Shown here: piece after piece, positions 52,293 to 64,000 of the stretch
How the letters are laid out: each line of letters begins with the position of its first letter
How positions within the stretch are numbered: the first letter of the stretch is position 1
DNA from: Rhizophagus clarus
Lineage: Eukaryota; Glomeromycota; Glomeromycetes; Glomerales; Glomeraceae
Direction of reading: 5' to 3'
Assembly (NCBI GenBank): GCA_015698045.1
Contig: BLAL01000081.1
Location: 64,501-128,500, forward strand
Length of the DNA: 64,000 bases
Notes under the pieces: model-generated
The model's database searches: none
The model's input: only the letters and a program-made list of their open reading frames with translations
What the model was told of the DNA's origin: nothing
Translations under genes and position numbers: made by a program

Positions 52293-53321
52293 TTTATTTT
52301 AGTAAACAAATTATCGCGTCTGATTTACTGTCTGATTTTACAAAGCTATTTTATAAATACGCGCTGGCCGACGTCAAGTGTAATGCTATCACGTGCAAGT
52401 GCATATAATTATCTCATGGATTTCAGATACGAACAAATTTATTTAAACATTTATTTACGGATCGGACCGTAGAGTTCTTAATAAATAGAAACACATCAAC
52501 TATAAATATTTTCTTACAACGCAACTATTATAAGAGTTACTTATAATTCAATAGCTAATTATCTAAAAAATTCAATGTCTGACAAACTATATGAAAAATT
52601 ACTTATTAAATTGTATATAAACATAAATGGAGGAAACGCTATGGTATTCTTATTAATTAGCTATCGAAGTCAGAAATAGTGTTTATATCCAAATTGCAGA
52701 TTACTATTACCGGCATTTATTTCCATTTGTTTTTAATTAATAAAATTGCTTATTATGTATATGATTTTTTTGTTTTAAAACATTAAATTATTATTATCAG
52801 AGATAACAAAAAATAAACGAAAAGTTTACCAATTCTTTACCGATCAATAATATTTATCAATTCACCCACTTATAATAAGTATTAAAACTAAAAATTCCAT
52901 TTTAAAATTTTTTTCTATTTGTTAGGAAGACCTTTTAATGTTATTATTACAAATCATTTGCCAAAGCGTTTCTGTCTAAATAGTATATTTAGCGATGATA
53001 GATTTATGACACTTGTATAAATCGATCGGAACAAGTACTTAACAGTTAAGGTAATACAGTTTGTTATTTAACTTCTTATCAATATAATGAAAAGCTTTAA
53101 AAATATTTGATTTAATCAAGGATTCGTATGGTGAAATTTTAAATAATTTAATAATTTATCTTCTTCCGTTAATTGTATAATCGAATCTCAATAAATGTCA
53201 ATACGCAAATTTAATAGGAAACAGAATGTAGTACAACATATCAAGTAACAATAATTTATTTATAAAAAATGATTGTCGTATTTATAATTTTGAGCTCAAA
53301 CATCAATATTATTATTTTTTA
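52293..53321. other. Intergenic region between the unrecognised gene and TERT
   Basis: The first 200 bp upstream of the seven-exon gene are the GC-richest part and contain GACGTCAAG and TCACGTG words that could be basic-zipper or bHLH sites. The rest is AT-rich without frames and includes the TERT 3' flank. Confidence 0.4.
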
Positions 53322-56300
53322 TTAAAATTTCATATTTTTAAAAGTTAATGAATGTTTCCAATTGACTACAGTATTTAAAAGTTTGCTATCTCTTAAACGG
53401 AAATCTTTAAAAATTTTTTTAAGATAAGATAGCAAACCTTTATGATGTTGTTTTTTTTTGTTTAAGATTTGTAAGAAACCATAAATACCAAGCCTATAAT
53501 AAAATAAACAAATAAATTAATAAATAAATAAAATAATAAGCATTTATACATTTAAAATATACCATATGACTTCTTCTTTTAATATTTTAAAGGTACAATT
53601 GCTCTGATTTTTTGTCCTACATAAGGTATGGTAAATTGATATAATGAAGTCGTGTACTACGCCTATATTATATAAATAAATATATATATTATTATTATTA
53701 TTATTAATAAATATAATTAAAAAAAAAAATTTAGATCATAAAACTTATTATTTACCGGTTTCAAAACCTTCGTTTCTTTTTGGCATTCCTTTTATGTAGT
53801 TATGAAACTTCATTGCCGTGATAAGGAAGTTATGATATATATTTAATAGAACTGTTGTTCTATCATTCAGTGAAGTGTCATAAAGGATCCAATGACATTT
53901 CGTAATCATGAACCTAATTCAAAAAAAAAATTATATATATATATAAATAAATAAATATATATATATTATATATTACTTACTGAATCATTTTTTGTTTCAA
54001 AGATTTACCGGGATTTCTTGTTTTTATGGTCAAGGTATCGGCAATATCTAATTAAATTGATAATCAATATAATAAATATTATTAAATAATAAAATTAATT
54101 AAAAAATATAATATAAAAATACTTGCGAAAAAATGTATATCGTGAATAATCAGCCTTGACATTTAAGGTATGGGTATCAATAAGTAATCCACACCATGGA
54201 AAACCTTGATTAAATTTAATAAATATATTGTATTTAAATTTAAATATAAAAATAAAAAAAAAATAATAAATTAAATACCTTCTTGGTTACAGACTTTTAT
54301 GTCTTCACCTGATATTTTTATATTAAAATTAACTATAGTTTTTTTTTATTTATAATGCACCGATATTCAGGATGCCCCTGGTGCATTACTGTAACAAATT
54401 TTATTGCGTTTTCTTTTTTGGTACTTATATACAAAAAATCATCAAGCAGATGAAGTAAAATCTATTAAATAAAAAAAAAAAATGAAAAAAAAAAAAAATA
54501 CAATTTAGTATCATAAATAATTTAATAAATATGTGAATAGAAGAATATACTGTAAATTGAAATTAATATTTACCCCATTATCATCCTTTACAAACTGGAG
54601 TTCAGAGTGTTCCATAACCCCGTAATTAATACTACAAAGTAAAGATGATAATATTGACCCTTGCGGAATTCCAATCTTCTGTGTATAATATTTATCATCC
54701 GCCTATATAAATACATATATGAATTATTAAATATAAATAATCTTATAAATTTAAAAATAGATTATTTAACATCCAAGTACCTTTATAATGTTTTTTCGGA
54801 TATGTTCTTCCAATAGCTCAAGAACATCTTCTAATTCTTTATACGTTTCTTTAACATTTTCAACAAAAATCGCATTCTTATACTTTTTGGCCAATTCATC
54901 AGCATACTTAGGGAAAAGTATAAAATCCTCTATGTAATGTTTTGAAAAAAAAAATAATGTAAAAAATCAAAAAATCAAAAATAATTTAAAAAATAAAACA
55001 ATCCATTAGAAAACAGGCTGAAAACCTGCCTCCAAGGTGAACATAATGCTTATGATTTGTGCGGATACTCCCGCCTTTTTGATGAACAACATGGTATCGA
55101 TTTACCACATATTGTGTCTAAATTAAACAATAAAATAAATAAAATATTAAGAACATTACAAAATTATGATATTTAACTGACCAAATATATTTACCTTAGT
55201 TAATACATTTGCGCGAATTATCTCCATAAGTTTATGTTGATCGATTGTATCGAAACAACATTTAACGTCAACTTTGACAAAGTAAAGTTTGGGATTTCTT
55301 TTGTGAGTTAAATATTGTTTAAATTGTTTCAAACGTTTATGAACCTCGTTGTAACTAAACACTGATCCGTTTAATAAAGATGGATTGTTATCCTATTTAA
55401 GGAAAAAAAGGGGAAAAAAAAGAGGATGGTTGATAATAAACTATTATACATTTTAATCGTGAGGTTTCAAACTACCTTCTCAAAATTTAAGATTTGATAT
55501 GTTGAATTTAAAATAGAATTGATCGATTGGGGTCGTTTCACATCCTTGTGGGTAGTTTTGGAAGAGGACTTCTCCTTATTAATTAACATAATTTAATATA
55601 TTCAATTATATTATATTAAAAAATAAAAAAAAAAAATCATAATAAATATTATAGTCTTACGGGTTTGTGCATTGGACACCTCATATTTACAATTGGTCTA
55701 AGATTTCCATCATCATCTTTGGGGATAAAATTTATTTTGGAGTATCCAAATGTATTGCCATTTAACACCTCAGCTACTTTTTCTGATGGGATTTCCTCAA
55801 ACGTAGAGCTTTTCAATGATTCAAGGCCTTGTTTGAACATTTTTAGCCAAACTTCTTGTCGATAGTAAAATAGCCGACATTTGTGCTTAGCATTGTGTGT
55901 TATGTGAAAGTTTAGCTATAAAAAATCATACAATGTAACAATAAGCAAATGATTAATGCCTCAATTAATTTTGCTAGAGTAATGTATATATGATTAGTTT
56001 ACCTTAAGAAGTGAGATTACAAAACATTCAAAAATCCACCAGATAAATTCATGCAATATTTCAATGCGTTTTATTCTTTCTAAGTTGGTACAAGATATTT
56101 TATTTCCGGGCGGCACAAGCCAACTACATTCATTTACCTAAATGTTATCAAAAGTATATTAATTTCATATATCGGCATAAAAATAATTAAAAAATTATTA
56201 AAAAGATAACCTTAAACCCTTGAAGAACTTCATGCAATGATAAAACTTCAAAACGGCGACGCTCGATAAATTTCCCAACCATTTTATAAATTAAAGTCTT

Positions 56301-58719
56301 GTTATTTTTACTACCCCAAAATTCGGGTGGGATGATAAAATCTAAGACTTTTGTAACAAAACTTGTAACCTATTTGTTTATTAAATAAAATCTTTTTATA
56401 AAATAAGAATGTGAAAATAATTTAACATGTAATGAATTTACCTGATAAGTATTGCAGTAACTCAACCTATTTTCATTCGCATTTACTTTATCTATATCCT
56501 AATAAATAATTAAACATGAACATAATAAATAATCTAACCCTTTGATACATAATTTATAATAGGAAGTCAATAAGAAATACTTACTTGAATTGGACAGTAA
56601 GTATTGAGTAAGTTTATATACTGGCACTTATTATGTCGCTCAATTATGTGATTGATGTATGGAAGGATATGCTGTAAACGGTCTGGAATTTCGCATTGTG
56701 AATCCTGTTTTTTATGTAAATTCATTGTATTTTAAAATATAGAATCTTTTCAGGCAAAATTACAATAATTATTAAAATTTTAGTTACTCTGAGTTCCTTT
56801 TTCCTATTCAAATATATATAATATGATGAATCAGAATATTCCCTAGTAAAAACGTTTTTAAGTCCGAACTGCTTTGGAAATATATGATACATCACATAAT
56901 GTGATATATTATTCTCATTAGAAATTTTAGCTACATTAAGGATGTCTAACAAAATAATCAAATTAGAATTAATAAATTGTACGGTATATACTGATATTTA
57001 TGACTCATTAATACTTACGATCTTTTGGAAGACCATACCAAAGTTCTCTATTTTTATTATAGACCGGAGAACTTAAAAACATGGCTGACCAAGAAAAACA
57101 TAGATTTGATATAGAATTTGGGCTGGGTACTTTTACCACATCACGATTGTTCAAAACAATGGCCTTTAAAGAAGGGGTTTCTATATCCTCAATTGAACGT
57201 TTCATTTGATTATTTTTATTATTTTCATTTGGAATTATTCTTTCATCAACACTATTTGGCGCTTTCCCTACGCACATTTTAACAGCATCACGATTATTTA
57301 AAATGATGGCTTTAGATGAAGAATCTTGAACATCCTCAATTATACGCTTTTTCTGAGCCTCAGTATTTTTGTTTTTATCTGATACACTACATTCAACAAC
57401 CTTGTCGTGGCTTGATGCTTCTCCAGTTACTTTAGCAGGATACATAGTTTCCAGAATTTTGAGAAAAACTCCCTTGGTCTGCTCCTTAAACCTAGTATAA
57501 GATGTCATGTCTCCAGTCTCTTGCTTGGTAAAGGTTGATACCATCCTCCCGTTCCCAATCTTTTGTTCAATATGGTCTGATACAATATCTTTTTCAGTAT
57601 CTTGTGAAAAAAGAACACTATTATCACCAGAAATATAACTTTTCGAATAGGCTTTATCTTCTTCTTCACGCAGTTTTTTGAAGAAGGCGAGAACTTCACT
57701 TTTACGTTGAGATATGGATCCCGCATTTTCGTCCGGCAGACTATTTTGGCTGAGGTTATGGGATCCGTCAGAGCCTTGATATGAGGTACAAACATCCCGG
57801 GTGCCAACCTCTTCATTCTGAGAAGAAAAAGAGGTGCTTGATAGTGAATTTTGTGTATTGGATGGAGCACATGCGCTTCCACTTGCAGTTTGTTTTTTAA
57901 GAACATGAGCATTCTAAATACGAATATAATATAAATTAGTAATTACGAATTAAATTATTATGTAAATTCATTACTTACCACAGAGATTTCCTTTTTGTAC
58001 TTGAAACGCGTAAAATTTGAAGATATTGATAGCTTATTTATGGCAGGGCCTGCCAATTGGACATAACATCCGTTTTGAAGCTCAAGAAATATAGAAAAAT
58101 TTGTTAATAAAAAGATCATTGCATTTTCACCGATTCTACAGATAATATGCGAAGCGAAATTCGTTAATATATAATAAATTTTAACATATTATATATAACG
58201 GAGAAATTTTACATACCTAGTATAGAATTTTAACCAGGATCTAGACTTTCTCATGTAATCAACCGTAGAATTCAAAGCGGTCAAACTAAAACCTTGAGAA
58301 TTAGGAGCTCTAGGCTTAATGAATCCAAAGCGCATTACATTCGTAGTAGATTTTTCGTCGGTTCGTTTAACTAGGATAGCAATTGCTCGGTTTATAGCCT
58401 ACAAATTAAATAATCAATTTATATTATGGTTCTCTTACTTTAAATCTAACAGATAATACTTATAATAAATCAGGACAATATTTACGATGTCGAGACAAGT
58501 GTCTTTTTCGGGAATTGGTTGTTGATGTTCCTTTTTAATTTGAGGAAAGCTTTTCTTCGTATTAAATACAACTGAAGTCTTCAGAAGCTTTTTATATTCG
58601 TCTTCATCTTCTTCCTCGAGTAACTCGACGTTAACGTCGAGATGAGGCTGAAGAAAGTCAAATAGAAATTCAGGGCTTGAATGATAAAGGTTAAGTGTTG
58701 GTATGGAGATTTTAGACAT
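53322..58719 (-). CDS. TERT: Telomerase reverse transcriptase (TERT)
   Basis: Twenty-one exons join in phase to about 1258 residues: 58719-58486, 58398-58217, 58135-57979, 57913-57019, 56945-56788, 56704-56585, 56498-56442, 56369-56211, 56137-56003, 55915-55661, 55574-55476, 55392-55195, 55117-55027, 54929-54781, 54702-54574, 54461-54279, 54204-54127, 54047-53981, 53913-53756, 53662-53563, 53493-53322. TEN domain: ENAMIFLLTNFSIFL and GCYVQLAGP (about 141-169). RNA-binding domain: GLPKDRHILNV, IFPKQFGLKNVF, PPEFWGS, FIERRRFEVLSLHEVLQGFK and CSWL. Reverse-transcriptase motifs: INFIPKDDDGNLRPIVNM, motif A LYFVKVDVKCCFDT (D859), motif B GIPQGSILSSLL, motif C LLHLLDDFL (D1013, D1014), motif E FPWCGLLID; then a C-terminal extension (KCHWILYDTSLND). 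Exon 4 codes a long variable linker with an internal repeat. Intron 17 appears to be GC-AG (C|GCAAGT). In exon 16 an A-run (minus strand, 54339-54347) is one base short of the family frame: either a sequence error or a real frameshift. Confidence 0.93.
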
Positions 58720-59830
58720 TATTTACTAAGAAAAAAAAAATAGTAATTTCGCGTTTTTGATCTTGTTATGCGTTGTGAAACCTGAATGTCTATCCAGATC
58801 TGCTAGACTGCTACATATATATATTAAATAAAAAAAAATTATTTTTACTACCGACATTTAATTTTGCGAATTTGACTAGTTTTCTTTTTTTGAATAGATG
58901 GCGTGTTTTGATTTAAAATTCTGCTAGGTTCCCTGGTTTTACAGTAACCTTTGAAAGAGCACATTTTTTATCTTTCTGATCCAGTTTTAGTGGACGAAAA
59001 GGATCGGTTCGAACTTTACATTCTTGATTGTATTATATTAACTTTCTAAACATCAATATTTTTAAAAAAATTTAATTAATAATATTTTATCTACTATATT
59101 AAAAATGATATTAGAATTTTCGAAAATTCTAGCACTATAACAATGTTACAATCATCACGGTTATATATTTGTTATGTAATATTATACCATTCCTAACCAA
59201 GTATAGTTTCACGTAATAACCCGTCTGCACCTAATTTTTGCTTATCTGTTATCAATCATAGCAACAGGTTTCCATAAGTGTGCATTTGAACAAACGGTCA
59301 CCACTTTAATTAGGTACACGGCATATTATTTTTCATAGCTGATATTATTTTCTTTATTTTACACATAAATTTGTATATATCATACCAAATGCGATAGGTG
59401 TTGCAAACCAGCTTTATTCTTAGCTACAATAAATAAAACAGGAACACGATCAAATATTTTTAAATCATAATATCATATTTTCCAACCAAATTCCCGTGCA
59501 TTTTTTTAGCTAAGTCAAATAAAATTTAATTGGTAAATGAATACAAAAATTTTCATTGCCAAAAACAGCTAGATTTCCGCAATTCCACACAGTTGCTTCA
59601 ATATTAGGAATATTGTCATGTGGCAACGACACCAATTCATAAATTCGGGACAAATTGTAACACGAACCAAATCCATATAAAATGAAGTATCAGTTTTGCA
59701 AAATGCAAATGCATGAGCGTTTCTACCGGTAAGCCAGTTTATTTTTGTTTTTAATTTTTTAGCTAGGGCAGATGCTACACTAAGTTTGTAAGATTTACTA
59801 CATTGTTCTGCACTTTGGCGCATAATTTAC

Positions 59831-59849
59831 AACCCTAACCCTAACCCAT
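59831..59849. repeat. Short telomere-like CCCTAA run
   Basis: ACCCTAACCCTAACCC gives about two and a half CCCTAA units, followed by CATCCGTGGGTTGTAGG, so ACAACCC and GGGTTGT form an inverted pair around it. It is too short to call an interstitial telomere with confidence. Confidence 0.4.
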
Positions 59850-60432
59850 CCGTGGGTTGTAGGTTTATCCTGCTAATTAATGGGTTTTAGGCCATGTTTA
59901 CCCATCCAAAAAATAAACAGGTTATCATGTGTCAAAAACATGTAGCCATTTGTTTAAAAGATAGTGGCCTATAAGGGTTTTCCCTGCCTGGCTTCTATGG
60001 TAAATTCAAATGGAGCAAAATTATAAACAAGAATAATTTAGTCAGATGGAATTCCAGGCCAAAGAATATAGAATCTTTGTTTAAGTCGGAGAATATTATT
60101 TATATTTTTTGAATTTGGAAGTTGCCATTCTCGTGACACTCATTGATTCTATTGACAATTATTGGTAATGATGAACTGCAGTTGTTTACAGGGGCTTCCT
60201 GCCAAACTTCTAATGGGATTCAGTCCAGTTTTTCATATGACTTACAAACAAAAACACATTATTTTTTACTTTTCTATTTCTTGTTTTTTTTTATATTTAT
60301 TACCTTTTCTTTTTTAAAATTTTCTAGAATTTATTCATTAGTGATTCATTACAATTTATTAACTCATCCCTTAATTAACCTTTTTTATATTTTTATTTTA
60401 AATGTACATTTTTTTATACATTTTTTTTATAC

Positions 60433-60573
60433 TTTATTAATTTTTAATGCTGTATCTAAATCATTTAAAGCATTATCATATTGTCTTAATATTTTGTATA
60501 TTTCCGCTCTTCTAGCATAGATCGAAGATTTTTGTCTTTTCTCTGAAGCTGCAGTAAAATCAGCTAATGCCCC
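60433..60573 (-). pseudogene. TPR-repeat exon remnant
   Basis: After an acceptor-like TTTTAAAG the minus strand reads GALADFTAASEKRQKSS, then YARRAEIYKILRQYDNALND and LDTALKI before a stop. The second part has the A/Y/A spacing of a tetratricopeptide repeat. No other exon of such a gene is nearby and the CACTA copy begins 326 bp away, so it is probably a fragment of a larger broken gene. Confidence 0.45.
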
Positions 60574-61429
60574 TTTAAAATAAATATAAATCGAAAAATA
60601 GATCACATCCTAATTTTGTACTACCTAATAAATTTATCATTTATTTTTTGCCAAAGAAAATGTCAAGGTGGATTCATTTATTTGTGTCACTCTTGGATTA
60701 AAATATTTTAATAATCAAGTTTTATCTTTAACATGGAAATTTAAATCTTATTTATTTTAAAAACAATAATTAGAGAATGAAGAATTTTGAATTTGATTTT
60801 AAGATATTAATAATAAATTAGATTGATTTATTATTATAATTTAGATAAGAGAACAGAGAAATTAATATTGGCAGGGCAAGAATTTTCTTTACCATTTGCA
60901 CTGGTCAAAATCAATTCTATCGGGTACATATCGGGAACTTATATATCGGCGGCTAATCGGATAAATATCGGGTATTTTTACATATCGGGTACCCGATTTA
61001 TTACACTTCAAATTACCAAGACCCCGATATCTAAACTATTGGTCACCGATAATATATATCGGGCACAGTTCTATCTTACACATATCGGGTACCCGATATG
61101 TGATACAAATTTTAATACGTTAGATTTCATATTATATAACGTATTAAGAAATTTTTTAGAGTTTACTTTCTTTATAGATTTTTCTTTTTAGAAATTTTTA
61201 ATTCGTTTAATGTAGTTAAAAAATTTTTATTGTCTTATTTGTTGAATGAATTATCAAGTTTATAAATTTTTTGTAAAGTGTTTAAAAGTATAATTATTAT
61301 TGTTAATATTTTTATTTTATTACGTATTTTATTACAATAAATTAATAAAAAAGTTACAGTCATTTATAATACAATTTTAAGAAAAGTTTGCTCAAACTTT
61401 TCTTAATCGTGATCACGTTAGGATCAAGA

Positions 61430-61880
61430 GGAACAAGGGAAACTGCAACCTAAAATAAATAAAAGAAACGTTAAAACTGTTTCTTTAATATTCAAAAAAT
61501 ATCCCTCCTTCCCTCCTTACATTTCAAGTCCGGAGTCCAGCAATCTGAAAAAAATAAAGAAAGAAATGTTAGTAACGTTTCTTTAACATTAAAAAAAAAT
61601 CACCACCCTTTCCAACTTACATTCCCAAGTCCGGTTCGTCCAAGAAGGCCGGCAACCTAAAAAAAATAAAGAAAGAAACGTTAGTAACGTTTCTTTAATA
61701 TTAAAAAAAAATCACCACCCTTTCCAACTTACATTTCCCAAGTCCGGTTCGTCCAAGAAGGCTGGCAACCTAAAAAAAATAAAGAAACGTTAGTAACGTT
61801 TCATTAATATTAAAAAAAAATTCTCCCACCCCTTCCAACTTACATTTCAAGTCCGGGAGTCCAGCAACCTAAAAAAAAAA
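61430..61880 (-). repeat. Mini-cassette array inside CACTA copy 2
   Basis: On the minus strand, cassettes of 25, 37, 36 and 24 nt lie between TTTTTTTAG-like acceptors and GTAAG donors, then a last segment GTTGCAGTTTCCCTTG from about 61450 down. Spacers carry GAAACGTTAGTAACGTTTC, a 19-base perfect palindrome about its centre. The 36-nt unit reads LPAFLDEPDLG with one base before and two after, and the 24-nt unit continues it as LLDSGLE; the 37-nt unit breaks this phase by one base. The array is 3' of the trihelix gene on the same strand. Confidence 0.65.
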
Positions 61881-62530
61881 TAAAAAAAAAATCATGGTTT
61901 AGAAAACCGTAAAAATAGATTGATCATGATAATCAATGATCGTCAAATTAAATTAAAATGCCGAAACTATTGCATGTAAACGCCAAAAGGTTTCGGCAGT
62001 TTAGCAAAAATGAGTTTGATCATGTATTTTGAAAATGTGAAAGATTATTTCAAGATTTTATATTGTAAATTGATAGATTAGTTCTCTCAATTTGATCTAT
62101 GGAAAGATTTTAGTAACATTTTGGAAGAATCAGCGGTATTAGATCTGTCACGCCTAAATGTACCTTTTTTAAAAATTTATTGGAGACATTTCATCATTAC
62201 AATATATTATATAATATATGACGACAGATTGTTTATTTAATTAATACTTTAATAAAAAAAAAATGAATGTTTAAATAAAAACAATTTATTATAATAAGCT
62301 TTAATTACTTATAATTGAGGTCGAATTTTTTAATTTCAAATTATAAAATAGTAAAAATATTAAAATAATAATTAGATGACTATATAAAATATATATATAT
62401 TTAATAAAAAATAATAATAATAAAAGATAATAAAAATAAAAAATAAAAATAATAAAAATATAAAAATATAAATAAAAATAAAAATAAAAATAAAATATAA
62501 AAAATACAAAATAAAATAAAAAAATATAAT

Positions 62531-63137
62531 TTACGGATTCCGAGGCCGCCGATGCGCAGTGTTTCTACGCCGCCTACGACTGTGGTGGTTCCCTAAGAAA
62601 TATATATAAATTTAGAACTTAAATAACTTAAATATAAATTAAAAAAATTCTTAATAATTACCAGGTCTGTCCCAAAACCTTGTGCGGAACTGCCTATAAT
62701 ATCTTTCTCCTTCCCGGGACCACCTTCCATTTCGCGCACCATTCCTCCATTCACAGAAATTCTAAAAATGTTAATACTATTAATTTTTTATTTTTTTTTA
62801 TTTTTTTTTTATGATTTATTATTATTTTACTAACATTAAAATTCCTGACCAAGTTTCTCCACTTTCTTTCTACCTGTTGGCCAGTGAACCTCACGTGGAA
62901 CCGTCTCCGAATTCTTCGAGCTAGGCTCTCCCAGAATTCGGAGCGGTCCCTCCCGGGTATGTCATGGTAGTAGTTGTTCCTTCTCCTTTACATTATTTAT
63001 TTAATTTTTAGATCAGGAAACATAAGAGAAAAAAAAACTAGAATATGATCAAAGTTATTTATTAGTTTTCATTTAATTTTTTACCTCCTATATCTTATTA
63101 AATATTCAGTTATTGCATCAGTCCAATTTGCGGGCAT
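62531..63137 (-). CDS. Trihelix (Myb/SANT-like) DNA-binding protein of the CACTA element
   Basis: Exons 63137-63085, 62985-62835, 62761-62662 and 62592-62531 join in phase with GT-AG introns to 121 residues. The helix-forming core has tryptophans at W5, W36 and W60 (MPANWTDAITEYLI, SEFWESLARRIRRRF, GQQVERKWRNLVRNF), the spacing of trihelix/MADF-type Myb-like domains. A second W-rich part (EWRNGARNGRWSREGERYYR) and an Arg-rich end (HHSRRRRRNTAHRRPRNP) follow, the latter likely a nuclear signal or DNA contact. I infer an element-encoded accessory protein binding the subterminal repeats, comparable in role to TNPA of Spm; this is untested. It could instead be a host gene fragment carried by the element. 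The reading frame is intact, unlike copy 1. Confidence 0.75.
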
Positions 63138-64000
63138 TTTAAGAAAAAGAATATATAATAATAAAAAATAACGGCAACAAATTTTAAGAAAAAGAATATA
63201 TAATAAAAATAACGACAACAAATTTATTGTAAGAAAAAAAAAAATGAAACTTCTTTTTATAAACAATTTTTTATCACCTTGTATTATTATATTAATTACC
63301 CTTCAAGAACATTTACGTAAATTGTTCTAATTTCTCAAATATGTCATGATTATTATGATCTGTCTTCTTTATATTAATTATAATACAGATACGGATCTAC
63401 AATACAATCAATCACAATGAACAAGTTAAACTCGACCTAAAGTCAATTGTTATGATCGTGATTCCAAAATATCAAGATAAAGGTCTTCTTTTTAATTATA
63501 TATCAAATCTAAAAAAGGTAAAATCTAATAATACAGATACGTAAATAAATAGTGTTTTTTATTTTGGTTTATAATAAGCTTTTGCCAATTATAGACTACA
63601 AATAAAACAATTACGGATCTACAATACATTACACAAAGATCTTGAGCGAACAATTTAAATTCAAAATAAAATATCCAAGATTAACAAAAAAGTTGGTAAC
63701 GTTATAATGAAATCGGTAGTAAAACTTAATTTAATCATCTTTAATTAGGTATAAAAATTCTGATAAATTTAATAAAATCAGTGATTTTTTAATAATTTTA
63801 TCAACTCAAGTTGAGCACGAATAGTGAATAATCAAGTTTGTGCTTCTTCGCTAATATTGACTTGTGCATTCGATAGGTGACCGATTTTGTGGCTGATGTG
63901 GCTGAATATAATATTACCCAAATAACCAATAAAAATTGATAATTTTGTTGATCATGTGATTGCACGATCATGATTTAATTATTTATTTTTTTTTTTTTTT

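Larger units (their letters stand above)
58720..60898. other. Gene-poor region upstream of TERT
   Basis: Contains the TERT promoter side, a minus frame at 59569-59823 with no recognised motif, a short telomere-like run near 59832 and a TPR-like exon remnant at 60433-60573. The rest is AT-rich without features. Confidence 0.45.
60899..64000. mobile_element. CACTA-type DNA transposon, copy 2 (left part, cut by window end)
   Basis: Starts CACTGGTCAAAATCAATTC and matches copy 1 (41320 to about 44480) over its entire visible length. Subterminal words ATATCGGG and TATCGGGTACCCGATA are better preserved than in copy 1. The right end is outside the window, so the target duplication (TTG at 60896-60898 if 3 bp) cannot be verified. 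Confidence 0.8.

Noticed and set aside
55156-55840. Open frames with reverse-transcriptase motifs, at first sight a retroelement
   Set aside because: Joined with flanking exons they give TEN, RNA-binding and CTE parts in order, and VDVKCCFDT, GIPQGS and LDDF are TERT-type; this is the host telomerase gene.
59569-59823. 84-codon minus-strand frame
   Set aside because: No ATG context or domain support and no neighbouring exon; likely chance.
61430-61880. CRISPR-like spacing of repeats and short unique segments
   Set aside because: The contig is eukaryotic, the repeats are in splice-site context and the short segments are themselves repeated, so it is not a CRISPR array.

Overview
This is a eukaryotic nuclear contig, very AT-rich, with short (about 50-110 bp) GT-AG introns, long poly-A/T runs and wide gene-poor stretches. 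The gene set (FIG4, TERT, HP1/Swi6-like protein, NDUFAF7, MFS transporter, BTB protein, BICD-like adaptor) and the intron style fit an early-diverging fungus. An arbuscular mycorrhizal fungus of the Rhizophagus type is my best guess; that is inference and no single marker proves it.

Gene-rich left part (1-24.4 kb): the 3' part of a FIG4-type phosphoinositide phosphatase (+) converges on a two-exon gene (-) that joins four repeats like the C-terminal domain of VWA5A/PARP4, two membrane segments and a jacalin-like lectin domain. Next come a short protein with only a TFIIS central domain (-), a CCNDBP1/GCIP-like gene (-) divergent from a BTB/T1 gene with a long FG/GN-rich tail (+), an NDUFAF7 methyltransferase (-), an HP1/Swi6-like chromodomain gene (-), a divergent pair of paralogous polytopic membrane proteins (-/+), and a tail-anchored coiled-coil protein with a BICD-type CC1 box (-). 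Nearly all were rebuilt exon by exon with matching splice phases.

Gene-poor middle (24.4-41.3 kb): mostly homopolymers, simple repeats and decayed gene fragments, with one MFS transporter gene (36.3-38.2 kb, -). At 30.9-31.5 kb there is a run of 16-42 nt cassettes flanked by splice-site-like sequences and separated by spacers with CGAAACG/CGTTTCG inverted repeats; a further copy lies at 35.7 kb.

Transposon part (41.3-51 kb and 60.9-64 kb): a complete 6.96 kb CACTA-type element (CACTR ends, 3-bp CTA target duplication, subterminal ATATCGGGTA repeats) and the left 3.1 kb of a second, less decayed copy cut by the window end. Both carry a small Myb/SANT-like (trihelix) DNA-binding gene, intact in the right copy and broken in the left one, plus an array of splice-bounded mini-cassettes. 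Differences between copies are dominated by C-to-T/G-to-A changes, many at CpG, which suggests cytosine-methylation-linked decay of the left copy. Between the copies lie a GAAACGTT-rich array (48.6-49.8 kb) with a MITE inside it, a nearly perfect 120-bp satellite (50.2-50.8 kb), an unrecognised seven-exon gene (51.0-52.3 kb, -) and a complete telomerase reverse transcriptase gene, TERT, in 21 exons (53.3-58.7 kb, -).
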